Source of the DNA: Treponema sp.
Lineage (GTDB): Bacteria > Spirochaetota > Spirochaetia > Treponematales > Breznakiellaceae
Length of the DNA: 16,669 bases
NCBI GenBank assembly: GCA_031255815.1
Contig: JAIRRU010000099.1
Span: 1 to 16,669, forward strand
Direction of reading: 5' to 3'
The notes under the pieces are model-generated. The model did not search any database, was not told the origin of the DNA, and saw only the letters and a program-made list of their open reading frames with translations. This document shows, piece after piece, positions 6,404-14,241 of the stretch. Position 1 is the stretch's first letter. Each line of letters starts with the position of its first letter. The position numbers and the translations under genes are program-made.

Positions 6404-6527
6404 GCTTAATTAGAGTCTTCCCATAATGCACACATTGCGGACAGGCACTAATCAGGCTAAAAGACACCTATATAGATAAGCCTGCGGTTTTGCCGGGTTT
6501 GTATGCGCCGTGCCCGTTTTTTCGCCT

Positions 6528-6556
6528 TTGACAAGCCCGCCGGGACGGCATATGCT
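6528..6556 (+). promoter_or_regulatory. Promoter placing transcription start at the acetyltransferase ATG
   Basis: A perfect TTGACA (6528-6533), a 17-base spacer and TATGCT (6551-6556, 4 of 6) precede the ATG by six bases (GGTTTC). The expected transcription start is therefore at or next to the A of the ATG at 6563, and there is no Shine-Dalgarno, so the mRNA may be leaderless. Confidence 0.5.
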
Positions 6557-6562
6557 GGTTTC

Positions 6563-7768
6563 ATGAGAATCCAATACGGCAAAGCCACCGGCGAAGATTA
6601 CGATGAACTTATTGACCTGGGAAACTACGTTTTCAGCGCGGCGAGAGTGCCCCACGATTTCCCCCGCCTTCTCCCAAAGCTTTACAAACGGGAATATTTT
6701 ATGGAAGGCGCCCATTATCTCGCCCGGGAAGACGGCAGGATAAAGGCCATAGTGGGGAGCTACCCCCTGACCATGAATATCCTGGGGGAGGCCCTGCCCG
6801 GCCGGGGAATCGGGATGGTTTCGGTACACCCCTACACCCGCTCCCGGGGCTATATGCGGGCCCTGATGGAAATGGCCCTGGAGGACATGCGCCGGGAAGG
6901 GGCGGTGTTCAGCTGCCTGGGGGGCCAGCGGCAGCGCTACGAGTACTTCGGTTACGTTCCTACCGGGCTAAGGGTAAACTTCTTCTGCCGCCGGGCCAAT
7001 ATCCGCCACTTTTTAGGCAGGATGCAGGCTTCCAAGCCGGAAGGGGGGAAGCTTTCCCTGCGGGAACTGGGAGCAGATGACCGGGAACTCCTGGATCGGA
7101 TCTCCGCCCTCCACCAGGCAAAGGCCGCCCGGATCGAGCGGCCCCGGGGAAAATTTTTCGACATCCTCAATTCCTGGAACTCCCGGATATACGCCGTCCT
7201 GGCGGAAGGGGAATTTCTGGGCTACCTGATCTGCAATCCTTCCGGAGGGGAGATCGGCGAACTTAACCTAAACGATCCTTCCCAACTGGCGATCCGGCTG
7301 CCGGAACTGATCGGCGCTTACCTGGATCTTCAGGGCGGGAAGGGAGAGCGGGATCAGGTGGAGATCGGCGTTCAGCCCCAGGAAAGGGAAAAGCTGGACG
7401 CTTTCTCCCGTTTTGCCGAAGACTACACGATTACCACGGCCTACAGTTTCAGAATTTTTGATTACTCCCGGCTCCTCCCTCCCCTCCTCGCCCTGAAAGC
7501 CCGGAACGAAACCCTTCCCGAAGGATCGGCTGTCCTGCGGATAGCCGGGGAGGGGGATCTGCGGGTTTCCTCGGCGGGAGGCGCGGTTTCGGTCGAACGG
7601 CTTGGGGAAAACCGGGGGCCGGCGGATATCGAGCTGGAAAACCGGGAGGCGGCGGAGCTTCTGTTTTCCGCCCTAAGCCCCCTCTCTTCCCCGAAACTGC
7701 GGGGAAACCCCTTCCTGCGGGGCATTATCCCCCTGCCCCTCTTTTTTGAAGGGCCTGACGGCGTTTAG
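6563..7768 (+). CDS. Eis-like GNAT family N-acetyltransferase
   Basis: This 401-residue protein has the size and build of the three-domain Eis-like GNAT enzymes: an N-terminal acetyltransferase domain, a second GNAT-like domain and a C-terminal sterol-carrier-like domain (from about 290). The acetyl-CoA loop is seen in VSVHPYTRSRGYMRALM (86-102), with the Arg-x-x-Gly pyrophosphate-binding pattern, followed by the conserved YEYFGYVPTG (126-135). These enzymes acetylate amines or lysines with acetyl-CoA in the cytosol; the substrate here is unknown. The frame opens at 6503, but the ATG at 6563 gives the family-typical start (MRIQYGKATGEDY) and sits exactly where the upstream promoter predicts transcription to start. 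It is followed by a protease gene 36 bases downstream and may be partly co-transcribed with it. Confidence 0.82.
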   Translation: MRIQYGKATGEDYDELIDLGNYVFSAARVPHDFPRLLPKLYKREYFMEGAHYLAREDGRIKAIVGSYPLTMNILGEALPGRGIGMVSVHPYTRSRGYMRALMEMALEDMRREGAVFSCLGGQRQRYEYFGYVPTGLRVNFFCRRANIRHFLGRMQASKPEGGKLSLRELGADDRELLDRISALHQAKAARIERPRGKFFDILNSWNSRIYAVLAEGEFLGYLICNPSGGEIGELNLNDPSQLAIRLPELIGAYLDLQGGKGERDQVEIGVQPQEREKLDAFSRFAEDYTITTAYSFRIFDYSRLLPPLLALKARNETLPEGSAVLRIAGEGDLRVSSAGGAVSVERLGENRGPADIELENREAAELLFSALSPLSSPKLRGNPFLRGIIPLPLFFEGPDGV

Positions 7769-7769
7769 C

Positions 7770-7798
7770 TTGCACAGGATAAAAAAATTCTCCAAAAT
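7770..7798 (+). promoter_or_regulatory. Weak candidate promoter for the S41 protease gene
   Basis: TTGCAC (7770-7775), a 17-base spacer and CAAAAT (7793-7798) match the consensus at 3 and 4 positions. As at 6528-6563, exactly six bases (GTTTTT) separate the -10 from the ATG, and the ATG lacks a Shine-Dalgarno. Read-through from the acetyltransferase is the alternative. Confidence 0.3.
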
Positions 7799-7804
7799 GT
7801 TTTT

Positions 7805-9295
7805 ATGAGTAAAGAAAATTCCCCCTTTCTTTCCCGGAGCGGAAAGTCATCGTTTCCCTGGCTGTGGGTTCTTTCTACCGCGGTTCTCTGCGTTGTATTT
7901 ATCTTTGCCCTGGCGCCCCGGGCGGAGGCCCAGTCTCAGGATGCCAGGCGCTACACCTCCACCATACAGAACGTGTTTGATTTCATTCAGCGCCATTATG
8001 TGGAAGAGGTAGACCCCAAAACGGTATTCGAGGGCGCCATGTCCGGCATGCTGAACTCCCTGGGGGATCCCCATTCCAATTTCCTTTCGGAAAAGGAAAT
8101 GACGGATCTGGGCGATATTACCCAGGGCACCTTCGGCGGGGTGGGCCTTTATATATCCAAGCCCGTAGAGGAACAGGCCGACGGCAAACCCTCCTACGCG
8201 GAGGTATCCTCCCCCATCGAGGACACGCCGGGCTGGCGGGCGGGGATAAACCCAGGGGATCTGATCATCGAGATCAACGGCGAGAGCACCGGATCCCTCA
8301 GCCTGGACGAGGTGGTGGCCCGGCTCCGGGGGGCTCCCGGAGAGGCGGTAAACATAATGATCCGCCGGGGGGCCAAACTCGAATTCCCCGTTACCCTGGT
8401 AAGGGAGGTTATCAGGGTACCCACCATTAAATATGACATGATCGGGGATATCGGTTACCTTAAACTGATAACCTTTACCCCCATGACCGTGGAACTGAGC
8501 CGGGAAGCGCTTAACGGTTTCAAGGAAAAAGATTACCGCGGTTTGATCCTGGATCTGCGGAACAACGGCGGCGGGCTCCTGCAGGCCGCCATCGGGATCT
8601 GCGATCTTTTCCTGGACAGCGGCGTGGTGGTCAGCACCAAATCCCGGATCCCCTCGGAAAACGCCGTCTTTAACGCCCACCGATCCACCGCCGTCCCCGC
8701 GGACATCCCCGTGATTGTGCTTATCAACCGGGGTTCCGCTTCGGCGTCGGAAATTGTGGCCGGGGCCCTTAAAGACCGGGGCCGGGCCTACCTGGTAGGG
8801 GAACGATCCTACGGCAAGGGATCGGTTCAGCAGGTCTTTCCCCTGGACAAGGCGGGTTTCAAACTCACCACGGCCCGGTACTACACCCCCAGCGATGTGA
8901 ACATCGACAAGATCGGCATACCCCCGGATCGGGAGATAAAATTCCCCGAATTTACCGCGGAGGATCTTGAAAAGTTCAACGCCCTTATGACGGCGAATAG
9001 GATACCCCAGTTCATCGAGGCTAACCCCCGGGCCAGTATCGCCGACATTGACATCTACGCCAGGGAATTGGGCAGGCAGTACGGGATCGGCAATATTTCC
9101 CTGCTCCGCCGGCTTATCCGGGATGAGCAGAACCGTACTGTTATCGCCCCGGTTTACGATCTGGAATACGACATCCAGTTGCAGGAGGGGGTGAACATAA
9201 TCCGCGGGGGAACCTACCGTACTTTGATGCAGTCCGCCAAGACCCTCAAAACTTTGCAGGAGGAGGCTGCCGGAGATCTGGCTCAGGCTTCTTAA
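7805..9295 (+). CDS. ctpA: C-terminal processing protease, S41 family (CtpA type)
   Basis: This 496-residue envelope protease cleaves near the C-termini of exported proteins. After a cytoplasmic N-terminus comes a single hydrophobic signal/anchor (about 18-38, ending APRAEA). The helical N-domain with YVEEVDPKTVFEGAMSGML (65-83) and DPHSNFL (88-94) is typical of the family. A PDZ domain spans about 105-200, and the S41 core follows with LDLRNNGGGLL (249-259). The catalytic dyad is Ser313 in GSASASEI and Lys338 in GERSYGKGSVQ, 25 residues apart as in Prc and CtpA, with Gln342 four residues on. A C-terminal extension of about 110 residues is less conserved. It lies 8 bases upstream of rsmE, probably in one transcript with it. 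There is no Shine-Dalgarno before the ATG; a tiny out-of-frame ATG-TTT-TTA-TGA overlaps the start. Confidence 0.93.
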   Translation: MSKENSPFLSRSGKSSFPWLWVLSTAVLCVVFIFALAPRAEAQSQDARRYTSTIQNVFDFIQRHYVEEVDPKTVFEGAMSGMLNSLGDPHSNFLSEKEMTDLGDITQGTFGGVGLYISKPVEEQADGKPSYAEVSSPIEDTPGWRAGINPGDLIIEINGESTGSLSLDEVVARLRGAPGEAVNIMIRRGAKLEFPVTLVREVIRVPTIKYDMIGDIGYLKLITFTPMTVELSREALNGFKEKDYRGLILDLRNNGGGLLQAAIGICDLFLDSGVVVSTKSRIPSENAVFNAHRSTAVPADIPVIVLINRGSASASEIVAGALKDRGRAYLVGERSYGKGSVQQVFPLDKAGFKLTTARYYTPSDVNIDKIGIPPDREIKFPEFTAEDLEKFNALMTANRIPQFIEANPRASIADIDIYARELGRQYGIGNISLLRRLIRDEQNRTVIAPVYDLEYDIQLQEGVNIIRGGTYRTLMQSAKTLKTLQEEAAGDLAQAS

Positions 9296-9303
9296 CCGGG
9301 AAG

Positions 9304-10140
9304 ATGAAACAGTTTTTGCTGTCCGCCCCTCCCGATGCCGACGGTTTCGTCCGGATTGAAGGGGAGGATTACCATTACTTAGTCCGGGTAAGGCGGCTTA
9401 GGGCGGGGGATAGTTTTCCGGCCCTGCTGCCCGCCGGGGGCGCCGATCCGGGCCGGAAGGCCCTGGTACGGGTTCTGTCCGCAGACAGGGGGCTGCTGAC
9501 CGGCCGCTGCCAGCCCCTGGAAGACGCCGCATCCGCGAAGGAAGTTCTCCGGGAAAGCCCGGGGGAGCTTTCCGGGCCGGCAGAGCCTCCGGTTCTGCTC
9601 TTCCAGGCGCTTCCCAAGGGAACCAAGATGGATCTTATCGTCCGCCAGGCCGCAGAAATGGGGATTGCCGGGGTAGTCCCTTTCGCGGCGGAGCGTTCCG
9701 TTGCGAAACTCCCGGACAGCGGGGGAAAGCTTGAACGCTGGGAACGGATCATCCGGGAGGCGCGGCAGCAAAGCGGTTCCGTCACGCCCACGTTCCTCCG
9801 CAGCCCCCTCAGCCTGGAAGGGCTTTTTTCCTATTGGGAAACCCTGAAAGGCCCTTATTCCCGCCCGCTGGGGATCCTCTTCCATCAGGACCCGGTAATC
9901 CCCCTTGCCAAGTTTATCCTTCATGACTATCTTAATGAGGGGCCTGATATTGTCGCGCTGGTCATAGGCCCTGAAGGGGGCTTTTCCCCCGGCGAAGTGT
10001 CCCGTTTTTTGGAGGCGGGCTTTAGACCCTTTAAGATCGGCGACACTGTTTTAAGAACCGAAACCGCTGCCCTTTGCGGGGCGGCCGCTGTGCGCGTTAT
10101 TCTTTTGGAGAATACATCGTGGATACACCAGCCTCGCTGA
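9304..10140 (+). CDS. rsmE: 16S rRNA m3U1498 methyltransferase RsmE
   Basis: RsmE uses S-adenosylmethionine to methylate N3 of U1498 in helix 44 of 16S rRNA in the assembled 30S subunit. The 278-residue protein has the N-terminal PUA-like RNA-binding part (HYLVRVRRLRAGD, 24-36) and the SPOUT trefoil-knot methyltransferase core. That core shows LPKGTKMDLIVRQAAEMGI (103-121), ERWERIIREARQQSG (144-158), IGPEGGFSPGE (221-231) and GDTVLRTETA (246-255), the last two forming the cofactor knot. It is about 30 residues longer than usual because of an insert around 75-95. It begins 8 bases after the protease stop and its 3' end overlaps the next gene by 22 bases, so it sits inside an operon. Confidence 0.95.
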   Translation: MKQFLLSAPPDADGFVRIEGEDYHYLVRVRRLRAGDSFPALLPAGGADPGRKALVRVLSADRGLLTGRCQPLEDAASAKEVLRESPGELSGPAEPPVLLFQALPKGTKMDLIVRQAAEMGIAGVVPFAAERSVAKLPDSGGKLERWERIIREARQQSGSVTPTFLRSPLSLEGLFSYWETLKGPYSRPLGILFHQDPVIPLAKFILHDYLNEGPDIVALVIGPEGGFSPGEVSRFLEAGFRPFKIGDTVLRTETAALCGAAAVRVILLENTSWIHQPR

Positions 10141-10946
10141 CAGGAGAATCGGGGAGTTCTTCTGATCCGAAATCTTCCGACGATCCTTTAAGCCAGGAAA
10201 ACCCGCCTCCGCGGGAGCGGGTGAACCTTTTCAAAATCCCTCTGGACATCGTGGCCCCGGATCGGCTTGAGGAGGTAATCGGCGATCTGCTGGCCTCCGG
10301 GGAAGGCAGGAACATCGTTCTCCTCTCCCTGACGGATCTGCTGCGGGCCAGGCGTAACGGTGAATACGGCAATTACGTAAAGAAAGCCAGCCTGGTGATC
10401 CCCATTTCCAAGAGCCTTATCGGGGGCCTGCGTTTCCTTACCGGAAAAAAAGCGGTGCGCTACATGCCCTTCGACTTTGTGATAAACCTGCTCACCATCC
10501 TGGAAGAACGGGAGCTTTCCCTGTACCTTTTGGGGGGGAAACGGCATATCCTGGGAAAAACGGAGCGGAACATCCGCCAGACCTTCCCCCGGCTCTACAT
10601 TGTGGGCCGCTTTGTCGGCGGTTTCAGGAAACAGGAAGAGCCTGCCATTATCGAGGCCATCCGCAAGGCCTCCCCCTCGCTGCTTCTGGTGGGCAAGGGG
10701 GTAAGGGGGGAGGAAAACTGGATTGCCCGGAACACCGGGCAGCTTTCCAAGGGGCTGCGGCTTTGGTGCAGCGATCTTTACGATGTGTTTGCCGAACGCA
10801 AACGCCGCCCGTCCCGCAAGACCTTTGACCGGGGTCTTGAGTGGGCGCTTTACTGCTTCCGCAACCCCCTGAAATTTCTCCGGGTTTTTTCTTACTTCCG
10901 TTACAAGATCCTGCTGCTTTTCTACAAGCTCTTTGTTAAAAGCTAA
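10119..10946 (+). CDS. WecG/TagA/CpsF family glycosyltransferase
   Basis: This 275-residue protein belongs to the GT26 family, whose members transfer a sugar such as N-acetylmannosaminuronate, N-acetylmannosamine or glucose from a UDP-sugar to a lipid-linked acceptor on the inner membrane. Supporting blocks are LSLYLLGGKRHI (133-144), the long alpha/beta core, SPSLLLVGKGVRGEENWIARN (185-205, matching the family's VGxGxPxQExWI), and the C-terminal FDRGLEWALYCFRNP (236-249), followed by a basic, hydrophobic membrane-associating tail. Residues 1-34 are a Ser/Pro/Asp-rich low-complexity extension not typical of the family. I prefer GTG 10119 because GGAG lies 8 bases upstream. An upstream ATG at 10074 would add 15 residues read from the rsmE 3' end. 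The start lies 22 bases inside rsmE. The exact sugar cannot be told from sequence. Confidence 0.82.
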   Translation: MDTPASLTGESGSSSDPKSSDDPLSQENPPPRERVNLFKIPLDIVAPDRLEEVIGDLLASGEGRNIVLLSLTDLLRARRNGEYGNYVKKASLVIPISKSLIGGLRFLTGKKAVRYMPFDFVINLLTILEERELSLYLLGGKRHILGKTERNIRQTFPRLYIVGRFVGGFRKQEEPAIIEAIRKASPSLLLVGKGVRGEENWIARNTGQLSKGLRLWCSDLYDVFAERKRRPSRKTFDRGLEWALYCFRNPLKFLRVFSYFRYKILLLFYKLFVKS

Positions 10947-10958
10947 GGCTGTTAAACC

Positions 10959-10984
10959 AGCCGGGTTTTGAAACAAGCCCGGCT
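10959..10984. repeat. Intergenic repeat, copy 5, possible bidirectional terminator
   Basis: AGCCGGG (10959-10965) and CCCGGCT (10978-10984) form a perfect 7-bp stem around a 12-base loop (TTTTGAAACAAG). The sequence CCGGGTTTTGAAACAAGC aligns with the CCGGGTTTTGGAACAAGC core of copies 2 and 4. It occupies the 47-base gap between the converging glycosyltransferase and mannosidase genes, where it could end transcription from both sides, although the flanking T-runs are poor. Confidence 0.65.
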
Positions 10985-10993
10985 AAGCGCCGC

Positions 10994-13900
10994 CTACAGC
11001 CTGATCCGGAACGTTACAATTTCGAAGGGTTTCAGCTCCCTCTTTATGAACTGCTGCTGCCGGAAAGGCTCGAGCGCCTCCTCCATAAGGTTCGCCTCGG
11101 CCCAGCCGGAGATCGGCGCGGCAAACTCAATTTTAAGCGGGGAACGGCCGCCGTGGTTCTCGTGGAGCCGCAGGATAATATCGTTCCCCTCCTCGCTCCT
11201 TTTTACCGCGTCCAGGGCGGCGTTCTCCGAGGAGATCCGTATGAGATCGCGGAAATCCGCCTTTCCCGGAACCGCGATAAGGGGGGCGTTGAGATCCCAG
11301 GCCAGGGGGATAAGATCCGACAGGTACCAGGGCTCGCTGTGGACGTAGATTGCATAGGTAAAGCGCTGGAGGCCCCGGTCGGCTTCCGTATCCGGATCTT
11401 CGGCGGATTTAAGGAGGGAAAGCCGCATAACCCCTTCCTTGATATCGTAACCGTACTTGGAATCGTTCATCAGGGCGACGCCGAATCCCTTCTCGCTGTA
11501 GTCCGCCCACTGGTGGCCCGCCACTTCGAACTGGGCTTCGTCCCAACTGGTACTGCGGGTGGTATTCCGCTCCAGGCTGCCGTACTGGATTTCGTAACGG
11601 GCGCTTACGGAGCGTATATCCACGGGAAAGCTTACCTTGAGGAGCTTGCTCCGTTCCTGCCAGTCTACTTCGGTTTTAAAGTCGATGCGTTTATGAACCG
11701 CGGAGAGGATCATATCCTGGACGATCTTCGATTTGTTGTAGGCCCACACAAAACGTACCCGGGCAAAAAGCGGGCCTGTTTCCTCGACTTTAAGGGAAAC
11801 CAGTTTGCCGATCACTTCCCGTTTAAGATCGATAGTGGCCTCTATCTCCCAGGCGTCGCTTGACTTGGGCCGATCTTCAAAAATCTGGAGTTCGTTCCCC
11901 GGGCCGGAGAGGGTCTCCCGTTTTGCCTGCCTGTCGTAGAGGGAACTAAGCCGCCCCAGGGGATCCCACTTGAGCCGGTAGAAGGGCGTGTCAATGCCGT
12001 TTTTGCGGAGGCTAAACGCGCCGGATTTCCCGGCATTGATCCCCGGCAGTTTTGCGGCGGCAGCGGCGTCCTCATACCGCAGCTCCCTTGTCCCCAGGGG
12101 ATCCGTTTCCCCCAGCCAGGCGTAGAGTTTCTTTTCCCCCTCAAAGGCGGAAACCTGGGTAAGCGGGACAGCCCCGCCGCAAACGGGCGCCTTTCCCTTT
12201 TCGGGAAGCGGCAGGGCCGCAAGACCGCGGCTTTTCCAGAGGGCGGTGTTGATAAGCGTTACCGTATCCCCCTCTGCCCGGGAGAGGCCCGCAAGACCCT
12301 TTGAAAGAACCGCCTGCCCCAGTTCCATCGCCAGGTGATGATCCTTCTCCGTGTCCTCGTATACCTCCCTTATGGAAGAGCCGGGGATAATGTCGTGGAA
12401 CTGGGCCTTTAAAATGAGCTTCCAGCCCGCGCGGAGTTTTTCCCAGGCCTCATTGTCCCATTTTTTTGTTTTAAGGGCCCCCAGGGACTGGATAATCTCG
12501 GCGTCCCGGTAGAGGATCTCCAGACGGCGGTTCATTTTTTTGGTGTAAGCCTGGGAAGTGTAAGTTCCCCGGTGGTACTCAAGGTAAAGTTCCCGGTCAA
12601 AATTGTGCAGAAGCCGTGAATATTCCGGGTTTCCCCCGGCCTTCCCTTTTCCGGCAATTTTTCTGTGGAGCCGCTTCAGGTAGGAATCCGCCCGTTCGGT
12701 TTTTACTTGCGGAAGGCCCGGCAGCTTCGAGAGGGCTCTGAGGTTTTCCAGCATGTCCCTGGTAACGCCGCCGCCCCCGTCGCCGAAACCGTAGGAGAAG
12801 AGCAGATCCTGGTTCAGCTCCTTGTCGCGGTAATTGTCCCAGATGCCCCTAACGGTTTTGGGGAGTATCTGCCCGTTGTAGGTGTAGAACCGGGCGTTCC
12901 CCGTATCCGGCGTGGTGATGAAGTGGGTCAGCACCTCGCTGCCGTCCATGCCTGTCCAGATGAAGGTATCGTGGGGCATGCGGTTTATCTCGCTCCAGCT
13001 TATCTTGGTGGTAATAAAAGTGTCGATGCCGGATTTTTTAAGGATCTGGGGCAGCGCCCAGTTGTAGCCGAAAACATCGGGAAGCCAGAGGAAGGTGTTC
13101 TCCACGCCGAATTCCCTTTTGAAAAAACCCTTGCCGTAGAGGATCTGCCGCACCAGGGATTCCCCCGAGGGGATGTTGCAGTCCGCCTCAACCCCCTTGG
13201 AGCCCGAAGCTTCCCAGCGGCCTTCCGCGACCAGTTTGGCGATAGCCTTGAAAAGTTCGGGGTGATCCTCTTTAACAGACTCGTAGAGCTGGGCCTGGGT
13301 CTGGAGGAAGACGTATTCAGGGTAGCGCTCCATAAGGCGCAGCACCGTTGTGAAGGATCGTTCGCCCTTTTCCCTGGTGTGCCTGTAGCGCCAAAGCCAG
13401 GAAAGGTCTATGTGGGTATGGCCGATAAACGAAACCGACAGGTCTTTCGGCCGATTCAGCGTTTTAAGCTTCCCCCGGTAGTAATCCAAAGCTTTCCGTA
13501 CCGAAGCGGTAAAGGCGGCGGAACCGGGGTTGGTAAAGTCGATGAGCCGGTAGCCTTCCACCAGAACCTTCCGGAGCAGGCTCTTCGCGGGATCGCTTTC
13601 GGGAAGCTCGTTCACCGTAAGGATCATGTTCCGGAGCAGGTAGTAAAGTTCATCCACGGAGGCTTCAAGGGTGCAGAAGAAGGCCGTCTTTATCTGGTGA
13701 TCCATAATGAGCCTGGGGCCGCCGCCTTCGAGCCCGCTCCAAAGCCTGAAGTCAAAGGCCTGTTTCTTCCCGGCCCGGGCCTTGAAAAACACCTCCTTAT
13801 GGTTGCTGTCGACTCCCTGGTAGGGAAGGCCGTCGATGAACAGGAGGGATTCGAAACCCGAATTGTGACCGGTGCCGGTAAGGCCGAAGTCGAACACGCC

Positions 13901-14158
13901 CAGTACGTCCTTCCCCTTCCAGTCGCCGGGCGCCTCAAATTCCGTGCGGAGCCAAAGGTAGCGGTCCCGCCCGCTCCAGAATTCCCCCGCGGCCATTTTC
14001 CGCGAGGAGCCGCCGGGCTTGACGAAACCGGGGTAGGTAAAATCCGCCGGTTCTTCCGTGGCAAGAAATTCGTTTACCGGAATAAGGTTCCGGTAGCGGA
14101 GCGTTTCCAGATAGCGGATTTCCCGGCTGATCTTTTCAACGATAAAATCCTTGAACAT
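10994..14158 (-). CDS. Glycoside hydrolase family 38 alpha-mannosidase, long form
   Basis: This 1054-residue enzyme hydrolyses alpha-linked mannose with retention of configuration. An N-terminal domain of about 240 residues precedes the catalytic barrel, as in the Ams1/MAN2C1-like and Thermotoga-type long GH38 enzymes. Active-site features are HTHID (247-251; zinc ligands His249 and Asp251), the nucleophile Asp361 in LWLPDVFGYN, and QFHDIIPGSS (586-595; His588 as the last zinc ligand). Helical mid and C-terminal beta domains follow. No signal peptide is seen, so it is probably cytoplasmic and acts on imported oligosaccharides. The ATG at 14158 is preceded by AGGAGG with a 5-base spacer. It lies 83 bases downstream of the second GH38 gene on the same strand, so an operon is likely. 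Confidence 0.93.
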   Translation of the reverse strand: MFKDFIVEKISREIRYLETLRYRNLIPVNEFLATEEPADFTYPGFVKPGGSSRKMAAGEFWSGRDRYLWLRTEFEAPGDWKGKDVLGVFDFGLTGTGHNSGFESLLFIDGLPYQGVDSNHKEVFFKARAGKKQAFDFRLWSGLEGGGPRLIMDHQIKTAFFCTLEASVDELYYLLRNMILTVNELPESDPAKSLLRKVLVEGYRLIDFTNPGSAAFTASVRKALDYYRGKLKTLNRPKDLSVSFIGHTHIDLSWLWRYRHTREKGERSFTTVLRLMERYPEYVFLQTQAQLYESVKEDHPELFKAIAKLVAEGRWEASGSKGVEADCNIPSGESLVRQILYGKGFFKREFGVENTFLWLPDVFGYNWALPQILKKSGIDTFITTKISWSEINRMPHDTFIWTGMDGSEVLTHFITTPDTGNARFYTYNGQILPKTVRGIWDNYRDKELNQDLLFSYGFGDGGGGVTRDMLENLRALSKLPGLPQVKTERADSYLKRLHRKIAGKGKAGGNPEYSRLLHNFDRELYLEYHRGTYTSQAYTKKMNRRLEILYRDAEIIQSLGALKTKKWDNEAWEKLRAGWKLILKAQFHDIIPGSSIREVYEDTEKDHHLAMELGQAVLSKGLAGLSRAEGDTVTLINTALWKSRGLAALPLPEKGKAPVCGGAVPLTQVSAFEGEKKLYAWLGETDPLGTRELRYEDAAAAAKLPGINAGKSGAFSLRKNGIDTPFYRLKWDPLGRLSSLYDRQAKRETLSGPGNELQIFEDRPKSSDAWEIEATIDLKREVIGKLVSLKVEETGPLFARVRFVWAYNKSKIVQDMILSAVHKRIDFKTEVDWQERSKLLKVSFPVDIRSVSARYEIQYGSLERNTTRSTSWDEAQFEVAGHQWADYSEKGFGVALMNDSKYGYDIKEGVMRLSLLKSAEDPDTEADRGLQRFTYAIYVHSEPWYLSDLIPLAWDLNAPLIAVPGKADFRDLIRISSENAALDAVKRSEEGNDIILRLHENHGGRSPLKIEFAAPISGWAEANLMEEALEPFRQQQFIKRELKPFEIVTFRIRL

Positions 14159-14213
14159 GATTCCCTCCTGGCGCTTTACCGCGCTTGGGCCCGAATTGCC
14201 GATCCTGGAACGC

Positions 14214-14239
14214 GCCCGGCATGCCCGGCATGCCCGGCA
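14214..14239. repeat. Nine-base tandem repeat between the mannosidase genes
   Basis: GCCCGGCAT is repeated 2.9 times immediately downstream of the stop of the upstream mannosidase gene. Each unit is self-complementary around CCCGG/GCATGC, so small hairpins could form in the intergenic mRNA. Confidence 0.7.
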
Positions 14240-14241
14240 GA

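Noticed and set aside
6246..6467. 73-codon minus-strand open frame over the end of DUF1638
   Set aside because: Its middle is a translation of the dispersed repeat, and the rest is antisense to a recognised gene.
7847..8680. 277-codon minus-strand open frame
   Set aside because: It is antisense to the S41 protease, which has complete catalytic motifs.
10188..10976. 262-codon minus-strand open frame
   Set aside because: It is antisense to the glycosyltransferase and runs into the intergenic repeat. There is no motif or Shine-Dalgarno.
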